A model generated the notes under the pieces. That model had not been told where the DNA came from and ran no database searches. It was given only the letters and a program-made list of their open reading frames with translations. A stretch of DNA of 64,000 bases from Cyclobacteriaceae bacterium (GTDB taxonomy: Bacteria; Bacteroidota; Bacteroidia; Cytophagales; Cyclobacteriaceae), in NCBI GenBank assembly GCA_028284125.1, contig JANQSI010000001.1, forward strand, positions 186,001-250,000, written 5' to 3'. Every line of letters starts with the position of its first letter. Position 1 is the first letter of the stretch. A program made the translations under genes and the position numbers. This document shows, piece after piece, positions 24,900 to 33,849 of the stretch.

Positions 24900-24970
24900 A
24901 GATTCTTCACTGCGTTCAGAATGACATTTCTAATCATAATCTTTCTGTCATGCTGACGTAGGAAGCATCT
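24900..24970. repeat. Degenerate palindromic intergenic repeat
   Basis: Left arm 24900-24926 (AGATTCTTCACTGCGTTCAG then AATGACA) and right arm 24946-24970 (TGTCATGCTGACGTAGGAAG then CATCT) are imperfect inverted repeats of about 26 bases around a 19-base loop, followed by TTTT. Elements of the form ...TTCAGAATGACA...TGTCATGCTGA... are a common dispersed hairpin in Bacteroidota genomes. It may also terminate the GT2 transcript. Confidence 0.6.
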
Positions 24971-25025
24971 TTTCACTAATTCTCATGTTTTTTTTCTAGT
25001 CAGACTATAGCTCTTGCCGATTAAC

Positions 25026-27680
25026 TCATTCGTACTTAAGAGTTTTTGCTGGATCTAAGGAAGCGACTTTAGATGTTTGATAACCGACCGTTGCTAATGC
25101 AAAAACAGAAATTAATGCACCTGCAATAACAAGCATCCACCATGGGAAATCAATTCTGTAAGCATAATTGTCTAACCAGCTGTTCATAAGGAAATACACG
25201 ATTGGTGATCCAATCAATACTGAGACAGCAATTAGCACGAAAAAGTCTTTGTAGAAAATGGCCACAATTTGTGTCTTGGTCGCTCCGAGCACTTTTCTCA
25301 CTCCAACCTCCTTTGATCGTTGAATAGAAAGAAACGATGAAAGTCCAAACAGACCAAGTATTGCAACTAGAATTGCCAGCAACGCAAACACTAAAAACGT
25401 ATCTCCAAAGCGCTTATCTTGATCATAAAGAGAAGCAAATCGCTCATCCAAATAAGTAATATCCAATGGTGCATCAGGATAGAAATCCTTCCACGTATTT
25501 TCCAAATGCTCAATTCCAGCCAGGTAATTGATATCATTCAGTTCAATAACAAGATTATCTGCATTCATCCATGGTAGATAAATGGTGGGTTCCACTTCGG
25601 TCTTAAGTGAAGTTCGGTTGATGTCATTTACAATCCCAATAATTGTATACTTACGATTCGTTTCCTTTTTTCCAAACTGCATCTTTTCTCCTAGCAAATC
25701 CTCAATATCAGCCACATTGAATCGCTCAAGAAATGATTTGTTCACGACTACAGAAACAGTATCTCGTTTGATGCTACGATCGAAATTCTTCCCAGCATAA
25801 AAGTCCATGTCAACTGCGTCGAAGAACTGATCATCGGTAAACTGAACATAAGTCGTCCCCTCCAATCGATCTGATAAGCCCACAATACTTACTGCAGAAG
25901 TAGTAGAATTGATATCATTTTCATCTCCCCCAGGCACATTGGAGGTTCCGCCTACAGTCTCAATTGCAGAGTGGCTTCTAAGTGATTCCTTGAATGAGTT
26001 AAAACGGTTTAAAAAAGCTTGTCTTCCCTCTTCATCCTCATAATCATCTTCTGGAATAAGTACATTGACAACTTTATCAACAGAAAGTCCAATATCTTTT
26101 CCTATCATAAAATTGATCTGGAGGTAGATGATAAACGTCGCTGCGACCAATACCATCGAAGCTGCAAATTGGGCAATGACTAACCCTCTTCTTAGTGCCA
26201 CACCTTTTTTCGAATTGTGAAATTTTCCTTTCAAAATCGCAATTGGTTTGAAGTCAGAAAGGACAAGTGCAGGATAAAATCCGGAAGCGATAGTTCCACC
26301 TACGGAGAAAACAACAAGTGAAACCAAAAATGGTTGGTGATTCCAAACATGATCAACGATGACCTTGTCCACCAATAAGTTGAAGTATGGTAAACTGATC
26401 TCAGCTATTGCCAAAGCCACAATCGCACCGACAAGATTAATCAGAAAAGCTTCGCATAAAAACTGAATAATCAATTGTGTTCGAAAGGCTCCGATCACTT
26501 TTCGCAATCCGACTTCTTTTGCTCGATCCATGGCACGAGCAGTGGATAAATTAATATAGTTGACCCATGCAATCGTGATTATGAAAATTGATATGATTAC
26601 CAAAAAAGTAATCGCCTTCTGACTTCCAAGCGGTTGAGGATTAAAATAGAAATCCGATTTTAAGTGAATATCTCTGATCGGATGAATATCAAGTCGGGTT
26701 CTATTGTTCACATCTGCATCTTCACCGTCAATGAATTTGCCCGTTGCGGCATATACTTTATCATCAAGCATTGATACATCCACACCAGGGGCTGTTTTGA
26801 GATATACATAATAGTTATTGTAGCTCCAGTTCTCATAATCATGAGTTCCATCTAGTGTCTTATCAGATATCATCATGTCAAACCTGTAATGAGTATTATC
26901 CGGCAAATCCTCGATGATTCCAGTCACCTTTAAAGTTGCTTTATAATTTGTCGTGACCTGGAGTGTTTTCCCCATTGGATCTTCATCTCCAAAATAAGCT
27001 TTTGCCCTGCTTCTAGAGAGTACGATTGAGTTGGGTTCATTTAAAAAGGTTTCCTTCGAACCTTGAATGACTTGATAATTAAAGAGCTTAAGGAAGTTAG
27101 AATCAGCAGAAATGATACCTGATTCTTTGAAGAAAACATTTCCGTTCTTAAGAATCATTGGATCAAACTTCTTGGAAACTGTATGCTGAATGATTTCTGG
27201 TAATTCCTCATTCAGGACGCTTCCAACAAGGTAAGAAGACATTGCATCCTTGTCTCCATCCTCACCATTGATCACCTGAACATAGGAGACGCGATAAATT
27301 TGATCCACATCTTCATGAAAACTATCGTAACTTCTTTCAAACCTGATATATTCATTGATCAGTAAAAAGCCAGCGAGTCCTATCGCTAAGCCGATGACAT
27401 TTATTCCTGTGAACATCTTGTGCCTGGCAAGATTCCTCACACTTATTTTAAAATAGTTCCTAAACATACCTGTGTCCTTTATTATTGGGTATTGAGTTAT
27501 TGGTCTTAATAATGAAATTCTAAAAAGAAGAGCTACATCTATCAAGTACTTCCACTGTGCCAACTTTTCACTCTTCTCTAAATGATCTGAATAAATTTCT
27601 TCCAGATCGCCTTTAATGTCAGGGTAAAAATCTGGGTTGCAGTACCACTTGAATAGTCTATCGGCCCAATTTTTTAGCAT
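25026..27680 (-). CDS. FtsX/MacB-type ABC permease with prefix domain (paralogue B)
   Basis: An 884-residue permease. The N-terminal prefix domain (about 5-65; RLFKWYCNPDFYPDIKGDLEEIY) precedes two FtsX units with MacB_PCD-like periplasmic domains. Coupling motifs are KEVGLRKVIGA near residue 390 and KEVGVRKVLGA near 792. It ends in AKTLKYE, as does its neighbour, to which it is clearly similar along the whole length, so the pair arose by tandem duplication. It lies 18 bases after the neighbour, in one operon under the PadR gene at 30682. No ATPase gene is adjacent. Substrate unknown. Confidence 0.88.
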   Translation of the reverse strand: MLKNWADRLFKWYCNPDFYPDIKGDLEEIYSDHLEKSEKLAQWKYLIDVALLFRISLLRPITQYPIIKDTGMFRNYFKISVRNLARHKMFTGINVIGLAIGLAGFLLINEYIRFERSYDSFHEDVDQIYRVSYVQVINGEDGDKDAMSSYLVGSVLNEELPEIIQHTVSKKFDPMILKNGNVFFKESGIISADSNFLKLFNYQVIQGSKETFLNEPNSIVLSRSRAKAYFGDEDPMGKTLQVTTNYKATLKVTGIIEDLPDNTHYRFDMMISDKTLDGTHDYENWSYNNYYVYLKTAPGVDVSMLDDKVYAATGKFIDGEDADVNNRTRLDIHPIRDIHLKSDFYFNPQPLGSQKAITFLVIISIFIITIAWVNYINLSTARAMDRAKEVGLRKVIGAFRTQLIIQFLCEAFLINLVGAIVALAIAEISLPYFNLLVDKVIVDHVWNHQPFLVSLVVFSVGGTIASGFYPALVLSDFKPIAILKGKFHNSKKGVALRRGLVIAQFAASMVLVAATFIIYLQINFMIGKDIGLSVDKVVNVLIPEDDYEDEEGRQAFLNRFNSFKESLRSHSAIETVGGTSNVPGGDENDINSTTSAVSIVGLSDRLEGTTYVQFTDDQFFDAVDMDFYAGKNFDRSIKRDTVSVVVNKSFLERFNVADIEDLLGEKMQFGKKETNRKYTIIGIVNDINRTSLKTEVEPTIYLPWMNADNLVIELNDINYLAGIEHLENTWKDFYPDAPLDITYLDERFASLYDQDKRFGDTFLVFALLAILVAILGLFGLSSFLSIQRSKEVGVRKVLGATKTQIVAIFYKDFFVLIAVSVLIGSPIVYFLMNSWLDNYAYRIDFPWWMLVIAGALISVFALATVGYQTSKVASLDPAKTLKYE

Positions 27681-27698
27681 CTCTTTTCTTTCTAATTC

Positions 27699-30347
27699 TT
27701 ATTCGTATTTCAGCGTTTTTGCTGGGTTGAGTAAAGCCACCTTAGAAGTTTGATAACCAACCGTCACCAACGTAAAAACTGAAATCAATAGTCCAGCTAA
27801 CACCAAGATCCACCATGGGAAATCAATTCGGTAAGCATAATTATCAAGCCAACCGTTCATAACAAAATAGACTGCTGGAGCACCAATTGCGACGGAAATT
27901 CCAATGAGGATCAAAAAGTCTTTATAGAAGAGCGAAATGATTTGTCCAATCGAAGCACCCAAAACCCTCCTTACTCCCACTTCTTTCGTTCGCTGAGTAG
28001 CCATGAAGGAAGAAAGTCCGAAAAGACCGAGGATTGCTACGAGTATTGCAAGCAATGAAAATGAGCCGAAAACATTTCCGAATCGTTTATCCTCTTTATA
28101 TAGTCGTTCAAATCGTTCATCAACGAAAACAATATCCAACGGCGCATCTTTGAAAAATTGTTGCCATGATTGTTCAATAAAATCAATTCCTTCCAGATAA
28201 GTTTCCTCTTCTAATCTCACAACCGAATTGATAATTCGAGGTACCGTGGAGTTGAACCAATTATCATAAAAGTAGCAAGTCGGCTCAATGGAATTCTTAA
28301 GCGTTGTTCGGTTAAAATTGCTCGCAACTCCGATGATTTTAAACTTATCATTTTCCGGACTAGTTCCGAATTGAACGTACTCCCCTATGACATTTGAATG
28401 ATCGGCAATTCCAAACAATTCCAAAAAGGCCTCATTGACAATTATGGCCAAAGTATCTTGAGCAAAGTCTCTATTAAAATCCCGACCTAGCAGATCCAAT
28501 CCCATTGTTTCATTGAATTGATCGTTAATGAATTGAATGTAAATGGTGGCATCCAACCTGTCTCTGATTCCAACTAATGTCACACCTCCCGACATAGAAC
28601 CAATTTCATTACTAGCACCTCCTGGAATGACTGAACTTGTTCCAGCAGATCTTACTGCGTAGTGTGAAGTGATATCATGATGAAAGAGTCGAAGTTTTTC
28701 TTCCAGGGAAGTAACCTGGTCTCCAGGAACTCTCGGATTTGCAAAACCAATCACGTGATTCATATCAAATCCATGATTTTTTGACTGCATAAAATGCACC
28801 TGATTTCCTACAATCAAGGTTCCTGTTATTAATGTAATCGAAACAACGAATTGAAACACAACCAGACCTTTTCGCAATACAACTCCCTTTTTCGAATGTC
28901 TAAATTTTCCTCTAAGAGCCGCAACTGGTTTGAATCCTGACAAAACAAGTGCCGGATAAAACCCAGAAACAAACGTTCCGATCAAAAAGAAAATAAAGAC
29001 AGCTTGAAGGAACCCAACATCATTCCAAAGATGCTTGGTGATCTCTTTGTCAATTAGGTTGTTAAAAAACGGAAGTGTCAATTCGGCAATAGCAATGGCC
29101 AGAAGAGCTCCAAAAAAGTTGATCAACAAGCTTTCCGTAAAAAACTGACCAACTAACTGCTTTCTGTGTGCACCAATCACTTTCCTCAGCCCCACTTCTT
29201 TTGCGCGATCTACGGCTCTGGCCGTTGAAAGATTGATGTAATTGACCCAGGCAATGACAAGAACAAAAATCGAAATGATCACCAAAAAGGAAACAGCCTT
29301 ATGACTGCCATGAATTTCCGGTTCAAAAGTGAAATCTGAATAAAGATGTATGGATTCAACAGGTTGAATGTTGTACTCGAGCGATATCTCTGAGCCTTCG
29401 TGTTTCCTGAGTAGTCCTTTGAGCTTCGATTGAAGTAGTTCGTAATCCGCATTCGGATCAAACTTAAGGTAAGTGTAATAGTTAAAGCCATTCCATTTAT
29501 CTCTGGCAAGTTGATCTTCAATGCTCGTCAGGGACATCAGCATTTCGAATTTGTAATGCGTGTTTTCCGGAACATCTTTCATCACACCAGTCACCTTGAA
29601 AGGTCGATTGAAATTGCTCAAAATCTCGATTTCCTTACCAATTGGATCAGCATTTCCAAAATAAGCCTTGGCTTTTGATTCTGTTAGAACGAGACCATCA
29701 GGAGCATTTAAAGCAGTTTTCGGATCTCCTTGCAACAAAGGATAGTCGAATAACTCTAAATAATTAGAATCTGCAGCAACCACCATTTTTTCATAACGAA
29801 CCTGGTTATTCTGTCTGAAAACCAATTCAGAAAATTTGAAAGTAGTTGTATAATTGGTGATCTCAGGAAGTTCATCAGCCAGAATTGGTCCGCTTGGATT
29901 AAATGACATTGCATCTCTAGTTCCCACTACACCTTCACGGATTTGATCTGTTGTCAGTCGATATAGCAACTCTGATTCAGAAAAGTGTCGATCATAACTT
30001 CTTTCAAAAGAGATGTATTCATTAATTAAAAGAAAAGCTGCCAATCCAATGGCCAATCCAACAATGTTAACTGTCGAGTAGAGTCGTTGCCTCGCTAAAC
30101 TTCTAACACCGATTTTGAAATAATTTCTTAGCATTCCTTTACTAATTAAAAGTGGTTTGCAAAAAAAAGGTCTCATCAAAGAAGGTCGGAGCAATTGGAG
30201 AACAGAAAACAGATGTTTCCACTGGGTCCGCTTTTCTCCGAATTCAAGTCGGTCTTTGTAGGTCTCCTCCAGATCACCCATGATATCCAGGTAATAGTCT
30301 GGATGGCAAAACCATTTAAAGAACCGATCCGACCAGCGCTTTATCAT
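27699..30347 (-). CDS. FtsX/MacB-type ABC permease with prefix domain (paralogue A)
   Basis: An 882-residue permease with the same design as the next gene: prefix domain near residues 5-65 (RFFKWFCHPDYYLDIMGDLEETY), then two FtsX units each with one leading helix, a large periplasmic domain and three trailing helices. The coupling motifs are KEVGLRKVIGA near 386 and KEVGVRRVLGA near 790. Its ATG overlaps the PadR stop by 4 bases (ATGA). It probably forms a heteromeric or alternative permease with its tandem copy, powered by an ATPase encoded elsewhere; this is inference. Confidence 0.88.
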   Translation of the reverse strand: MIKRWSDRFFKWFCHPDYYLDIMGDLEETYKDRLEFGEKRTQWKHLFSVLQLLRPSLMRPFFCKPLLISKGMLRNYFKIGVRSLARQRLYSTVNIVGLAIGLAAFLLINEYISFERSYDRHFSESELLYRLTTDQIREGVVGTRDAMSFNPSGPILADELPEITNYTTTFKFSELVFRQNNQVRYEKMVVAADSNYLELFDYPLLQGDPKTALNAPDGLVLTESKAKAYFGNADPIGKEIEILSNFNRPFKVTGVMKDVPENTHYKFEMLMSLTSIEDQLARDKWNGFNYYTYLKFDPNADYELLQSKLKGLLRKHEGSEISLEYNIQPVESIHLYSDFTFEPEIHGSHKAVSFLVIISIFVLVIAWVNYINLSTARAVDRAKEVGLRKVIGAHRKQLVGQFFTESLLINFFGALLAIAIAELTLPFFNNLIDKEITKHLWNDVGFLQAVFIFFLIGTFVSGFYPALVLSGFKPVAALRGKFRHSKKGVVLRKGLVVFQFVVSITLITGTLIVGNQVHFMQSKNHGFDMNHVIGFANPRVPGDQVTSLEEKLRLFHHDITSHYAVRSAGTSSVIPGGASNEIGSMSGGVTLVGIRDRLDATIYIQFINDQFNETMGLDLLGRDFNRDFAQDTLAIIVNEAFLELFGIADHSNVIGEYVQFGTSPENDKFKIIGVASNFNRTTLKNSIEPTCYFYDNWFNSTVPRIINSVVRLEEETYLEGIDFIEQSWQQFFKDAPLDIVFVDERFERLYKEDKRFGNVFGSFSLLAILVAILGLFGLSSFMATQRTKEVGVRRVLGASIGQIISLFYKDFLILIGISVAIGAPAVYFVMNGWLDNYAYRIDFPWWILVLAGLLISVFTLVTVGYQTSKVALLNPAKTLKYE

Positions 30348-30682
30348 ACAAGTTTCAAGTCAAAAGCAATCTCCGGTATTGAGTTCCAGAGGTCCGTTCG
30401 TACGTCTTTGGAGTATTCCAATGCTTGCTTTCCAAAAGCTGTAATGGTAAAGTATCGTTTCGGCTTTCCTCCTCTTTTCTTATTCATCTCTCCGAGTCGG
30501 CTATCAAGAAAGCCCTTCTTTTCCATCCGACGAAGCGCGGATTGCATAGCACCCACACTGACCTTCCGCTCAAGACGATTTTCTATTTCATTTTTTATTG
30601 CAACACCATAGGCTTCATCATACAATACTCCTACCGTGAGTAGCACAATTTCTTCGAATTCTCCTAGTTGAAATTTTTTCAT
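30344..30682 (-). CDS. PadR family transcriptional regulator
   Basis: A 112-residue PadR winged helix: LGEFEEIVLLTVGVLYDEAYGVAIKNEIE, recognition helix AMQSALRRMEKKGFL, and wing KKRGGKPKRYFTITAFGKQAL. Closely related in layout to the regulators at 18818 and 60833. First gene of an operon with two permeases, coupled to the first by an ATGA overlap. A 16-bp direct repeat lies in the 87-base gap to the divergent AraC gene and may be its binding site. Confidence 0.9.
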   Translation of the reverse strand: MKKFQLGEFEEIVLLTVGVLYDEAYGVAIKNEIENRLERKVSVGAMQSALRRMEKKGFLDSRLGEMNKKRGGKPKRYFTITAFGKQALEYSKDVRTDLWNSIPEIAFDLKLV

Positions 30683-30692
30683 AGTATCAATA

Positions 30693-30755
30693 TCCTAAAT
30701 GTAGTATTCGTATACAAACCTAAAAAGGTTACATAAATTTCCTAAATGTAGTATT
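30693..30755. promoter_or_regulatory. Direct repeat in PadR/AraC divergent promoter region
   Basis: TCCTAAATGTAGTATT occurs at 30693-30708 and again, identical, at 30740-30755, 47 bases apart start to start. On the minus strand each copy contains TACATTTA, close to the -7 consensus for the PadR gene; on the plus strand the second copy runs into TAGTATTG, a near-consensus -7 for the AraC gene. Either regulator could bind here. Confidence 0.5.
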
Positions 30756-30769
30756 GATTATTTTGTTAC

Positions 30770-31684
30770 ATGAAAGACGATTCGAACCAAAAGCTCTGGT
30801 GTTTGGAACTTATAGATCATATCTTTTCTTTTTCGATTATGGTTTACAGTTATAAAGGCACCGCACTTGGTTCACTCTTCGGACTAAGCACCAATTTCCA
30901 GGAAGAATATCAGCATTTTGAAGGGTCTAAAGGCCTAATCAACATTCTCTGGAATCAGAATTCAGAACCTGTGGATATAGAAAAAGACGGAATTCCCCTT
31001 CGCCTTCTACCCAATCAAATCACAACAAGCACCTACTTACAAAAAATTCATTTTAATCAAAAAGAGCTTCCGTTAATAGGTTTCACCTTCAATAGAGAAT
31101 TCTATTGTATCCAGGATCATGACCATGAAGTCTCTTGTAATGGCATCATCTTTTTTGGAACTCAAGCTCCGCCTATTATCACGCTGAATGAAGAAGAAGC
31201 TTCAAAGTTTAATATGCTATTGGAGGTGTTTATTGAAGAGTTCACCACACGAGATAATATTCAAGGGGAAATGCTTGTTATGCTTTTGAAACGTCTTATC
31301 ATAAAAATCACACGCTTAGCCAAAGAGCAGTTGATCCCGACTGAGCTGAAAGACAGCCAAATCGATATTGTTAGGAAATACAATGTTTTAGTAGACACAC
31401 ATTATAAAACCAAAAAACAAGTAAGTGACTATGCGGACCTGCTTTTCAAATCACCAAAGACACTTTCCAACCTTTTTGCTAAATACAATCAAAAATCTCC
31501 GCTACAAATCATTCATGAACGGATTATCCTGGAGGCTAAAAGACTTTTAATCTACACAGAAAAAACCTCAAAGGAAATCGCCTACGAACTAGGCTTTGAA
31601 GAAGTAGGAACTTTTCATAAAATGTTCAAAAAGATCACAAATCAGACTCCTCAGAATTTCAAAAGTGAGCTAAAACCCAACTAG
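30770..31684 (+). CDS. AraC family transcriptional regulator
   Basis: A 304-residue regulator. The N-terminal part (about 20-150) looks like a cupin sensor domain (FNREFYCIQDHDHEVSCNG). The C-terminal AraC DNA-binding domain (about 205-302) has two helix-turn-helix units: KKQVSDYADLLFKSPKTLSNLFAKY and SKEIAYELGFEEVGTFHKMFKKITNQTP. The ligand is unknown. It precedes an AhpD-like gene and a cupredoxin gene on the same strand after a 104-base gap and probably activates them; it is divergent from a PadR gene. Confidence 0.9.
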   Translation: MKDDSNQKLWCLELIDHIFSFSIMVYSYKGTALGSLFGLSTNFQEEYQHFEGSKGLINILWNQNSEPVDIEKDGIPLRLLPNQITTSTYLQKIHFNQKELPLIGFTFNREFYCIQDHDHEVSCNGIIFFGTQAPPIITLNEEEASKFNMLLEVFIEEFTTRDNIQGEMLVMLLKRLIIKITRLAKEQLIPTELKDSQIDIVRKYNVLVDTHYKTKKQVSDYADLLFKSPKTLSNLFAKYNQKSPLQIIHERIILEAKRLLIYTEKTSKEIAYELGFEEVGTFHKMFKKITNQTPQNFKSELKPN

Positions 31685-31746
31685 GGAAAAATGAACACTC
31701 TGTAGGGAAATGTGGCCTCTCACCTGCCCTCAGCATCGGCGTAAAA

Positions 31747-31786
31747 TTGTATTGTAAAACGAATTTTAAAAATTTAAACAATACAA
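31747..31786. promoter_or_regulatory. Inverted repeat immediately upstream of the AhpD-like gene
   Basis: TTGTATTGT (31747-31755) and ACAATACAA (31778-31786) are perfect 9-bp inverted repeats separated by 22 AT-rich bases, ending two bases before the ATG at 31789. It could be an operator or a hairpin that covers the translation start. Confidence 0.45.
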
Positions 31787-31788
31787 AA

Positions 31789-32337
31789 ATGTCAACAACA
31801 TTCAACGTTCCTACGAGAGAGGAAGTAAGCGAAAATAACCAGGCTATTTTCGATCAATTAGAAAAAGGAGTCGGATTCGTTCCAAACCTTTATGCAACTT
31901 ATGCTTATAACGAAACTGCTCTAGGTGACTATTTAACTTTTAGCAACAGAAAAACCACATTAAGCGCGAAAGAAAAAGAAGTTATCAATTTGGCAGTTAG
32001 TCAAGTAAACGAATGCCAATACTGTCTTTCAGCTCACACGGCAATTGGAAAAATGAACGGATTTTCTGATGAAGAAATTCTAGAAATTAGACAAGGAGAA
32101 GCTTCTTTTGATTCAAAATTGGATGCTCTTGCAAAGTTTGTAAGAAACATCACAGTTAACAGAAGCAAGCCAAGCGAAGCGGCTGTAGAAAGACTTTTCG
32201 AAGCTGGATACGACAAAGCAAACTTGATTGATATCTTGATAGTAATCGGAGACAAAACAATCAGCAACTTCATTCACGGAACAACTCAAATTCCAGTTGA
32301 TTTCCCTGCAGCACCAGAACTTGAAACTGTAGCTTAA
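31789..32337 (+). CDS. Carboxymuconolactone decarboxylase (AhpD-like) family protein
   Basis: A 182-residue AhpD-fold protein. The redox motif is intact: ECQYCLSAHTAIG with CxxC and the following His near residues 70-82, as in alkylhydroperoxidase AhpD. The frame extends 14 codons upstream, but MSTTFNVPTREEV at 31789 is preceded by an A-rich leader and is the better start. Likely a cytoplasmic peroxidase or thiol reductase. It lies between an AraC regulator and a cupredoxin gene 27 bases downstream, suggesting a shared redox role. Confidence 0.88.
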   Translation: MSTTFNVPTREEVSENNQAIFDQLEKGVGFVPNLYATYAYNETALGDYLTFSNRKTTLSAKEKEVINLAVSQVNECQYCLSAHTAIGKMNGFSDEEILEIRQGEASFDSKLDALAKFVRNITVNRSKPSEAAVERLFEAGYDKANLIDILIVIGDKTISNFIHGTTQIPVDFPAAPELETVA

Positions 32338-32364
32338 TTAGAATACCTCAAAAATCTAATCAAA

Positions 32365-32763
32365 ATGAAGAGTTTTAAAAGTTTAGCATTGACATTGGCA
32401 ATAGTTGCCGGTGGATTATTACTAGGAAGACCATTGTTCATTCGTGCAGCGATTGTTCAAGATGCAAGAGTTATCCTTCTTGACCAAACTCCCGGAGAAT
32501 TCGAAAAAACTGAACTGACATTGAAAGCTGGAAAGTCATACATTTTTGAAGTAACCAATGAAGGAGTTGATCATGAAGTAGGTTTTGTCCTTGCACCAGC
32601 AGGTAAAACAGAAGCATCAGATCACATTCAGAATGCCTATCTGTCTAAAACAATCAAAGATGGAGAGTCCGCAAGATCGCAAGAGGTTGTTTTGGAAAAA
32701 GGTGAGTATGTGTACTTCTGCCCATTAAACCCAACTCCACAATACAAATTAGTAGTAAAGTAG
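32365..32763 (+). CDS. Cupredoxin-domain protein, exported
   Basis: A 132-residue protein with an N-terminal signal peptide or anchor (hydrophobic 6-30). The remainder is a plastocyanin-like beta-sandwich: GKSYIFEVTNEGVDHEVGF supplies the first copper-ligand His, and GEYVYFCPLNPTPQYKLVV the Cys. The usual second His after the Cys is absent; Gln sits near that position, so a classical type 1 copper site is doubtful. It follows the AhpD-like gene in a probable two-gene operon and is closed by a hairpin terminator. Confidence 0.75.
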   Translation: MKSFKSLALTLAIVAGGLLLGRPLFIRAAIVQDARVILLDQTPGEFEKTELTLKAGKSYIFEVTNEGVDHEVGFVLAPAGKTEASDHIQNAYLSKTIKDGESARSQEVVLEKGEYVYFCPLNPTPQYKLVVK

Positions 32764-32793
32764 TAGTGTTTTTAAGGTTGTAGTTAATGATCA

Positions 32794-32831
32794 AGCCGCC
32801 CCGATTGCTATCGGGATGGCTTTTTCTTTTT
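32794..32831 (+). terminator. Hairpin terminator after the cupredoxin gene
   Basis: AGCC-GC-CCCGAT (32794-32805) pairs with ATCGGG-AT-GGCT (32810-32821), with one two-base internal mismatch and the 4-base loop TGCT, followed by TTTTTCTTTTT. The CCGAT-TGCT-ATCGG core resembles a common dispersed Bacteroidota hairpin. Confidence 0.75.
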
Positions 32832-32843
32832 ATAAGCTTCTTA

Positions 32844-33755
32844 TCAAGTTCTATTATCATCCTGGAATAAAATTCCAAGGTAGCTCTCAAACCTCCGCTC
32901 AGTTATATCATAACCAACTGCAGCTTTCACCGCACAACCTGGTTCTTCAAAGTGTAGACAATTATGAAACTTGCACTGGCCCAGGTATTTCCTCATTTCA
33001 GGAAAATAGTGAGACAACTCTTCCGGTTCTATTTCTGCCAATCCAAGTTCCTTAATTCCGGGAGAGTCTATCACTGAAGAATTCGTATCAATTTGGAATA
33101 GCTCAGCAAATGTCGTAGTATGAACACCCTTGTTGGCAAAAGAAGAAACCTCACTCACTTCTTGATTAGCACCCGGAATTAGTTTGTTGACCAGAGTAGA
33201 TTTTCCTGAACCGCTATGTCCTGAAATCAAGCTCATCTTTCCCTTGAAGACCGGATTCAACATCGAAACGTCTTCAAGAAAAGAAGTTAAAAAAACCGAG
33301 TAACCAATCGCTTCATACTGTTCTTTGAGCTCCTCGAACAACGCTAATTCTTTATCGCCATACAAATCTTTCTTATTGAAGATTATTACTCCAGGAATTC
33401 TAAAAGCCTCAAGTGTAACCAGAAATCTATCTATGAATCCAACAGAAGTTCTTGGTATTTTAAGCGTGACAATAAGTACCCCTTGATCTACATTACTTGC
33501 TAGCAGATGCGTATGCCCTTTCCTTCGCGGACTTTGCCTTATGATGTAATTCTTTCGCGGCTTTATCTCAGTGATGATCCATTCATTCTCTACTTGGTCG
33601 TTTTCTTCTATCTCAACTTCATCTCCAACCGCAATCGGATTAGTGATTTTCTTATCCTCTAATTTGAATTTTCCCCTGAGCCTGGCCGGATATACTTTCT
33701 TGTCAACAAGTACATCGTACCATAAACCAGTTGATTTAACTACCAAGCCAATCAT
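32844..33755 (-). CDS. rsgA: Ribosome small-subunit-dependent GTPase A
   Basis: A 303-residue circularly permuted GTPase. The N-terminal OB-fold precedes G4 (IFNKKDLYG near 128-136), then G1 GHSGSGKSTL near 177-186, the switch I/G2 segment, and G3 DSPGIKELG near 223-231. The C-terminal zinc site CKFHNCLHFEEPGC is complete. It acts in 30S subunit maturation. The frame runs upstream to a TTG at 33830, but the ATG at 33755 (MIGLVVKSTG) matches the usual family start. Confidence 0.94.
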   Translation of the reverse strand: MIGLVVKSTGLWYDVLVDKKVYPARLRGKFKLEDKKITNPIAVGDEVEIEENDQVENEWIITEIKPRKNYIIRQSPRRKGHTHLLASNVDQGVLIVTLKIPRTSVGFIDRFLVTLEAFRIPGVIIFNKKDLYGDKELALFEELKEQYEAIGYSVFLTSFLEDVSMLNPVFKGKMSLISGHSGSGKSTLVNKLIPGANQEVSEVSSFANKGVHTTTFAELFQIDTNSSVIDSPGIKELGLAEIEPEELSHYFPEMRKYLGQCKFHNCLHFEEPGCAVKAAVGYDITERRFESYLGILFQDDNRT

Positions 33756-33849
33756 TTTTGGAGGTTTAGAGTAAAATCCATTTGGATAAAGTGAGACATT
33801 TATATGATACCAAAAATCTTTTGAGGCCAAATTAAGGGAGTTCTCAACA

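Noticed and set aside
30195-30611. 138-codon plus-strand open frame
   Set aside because: Antisense to the start of a permease and to a PadR gene; both real genes have clear motifs.
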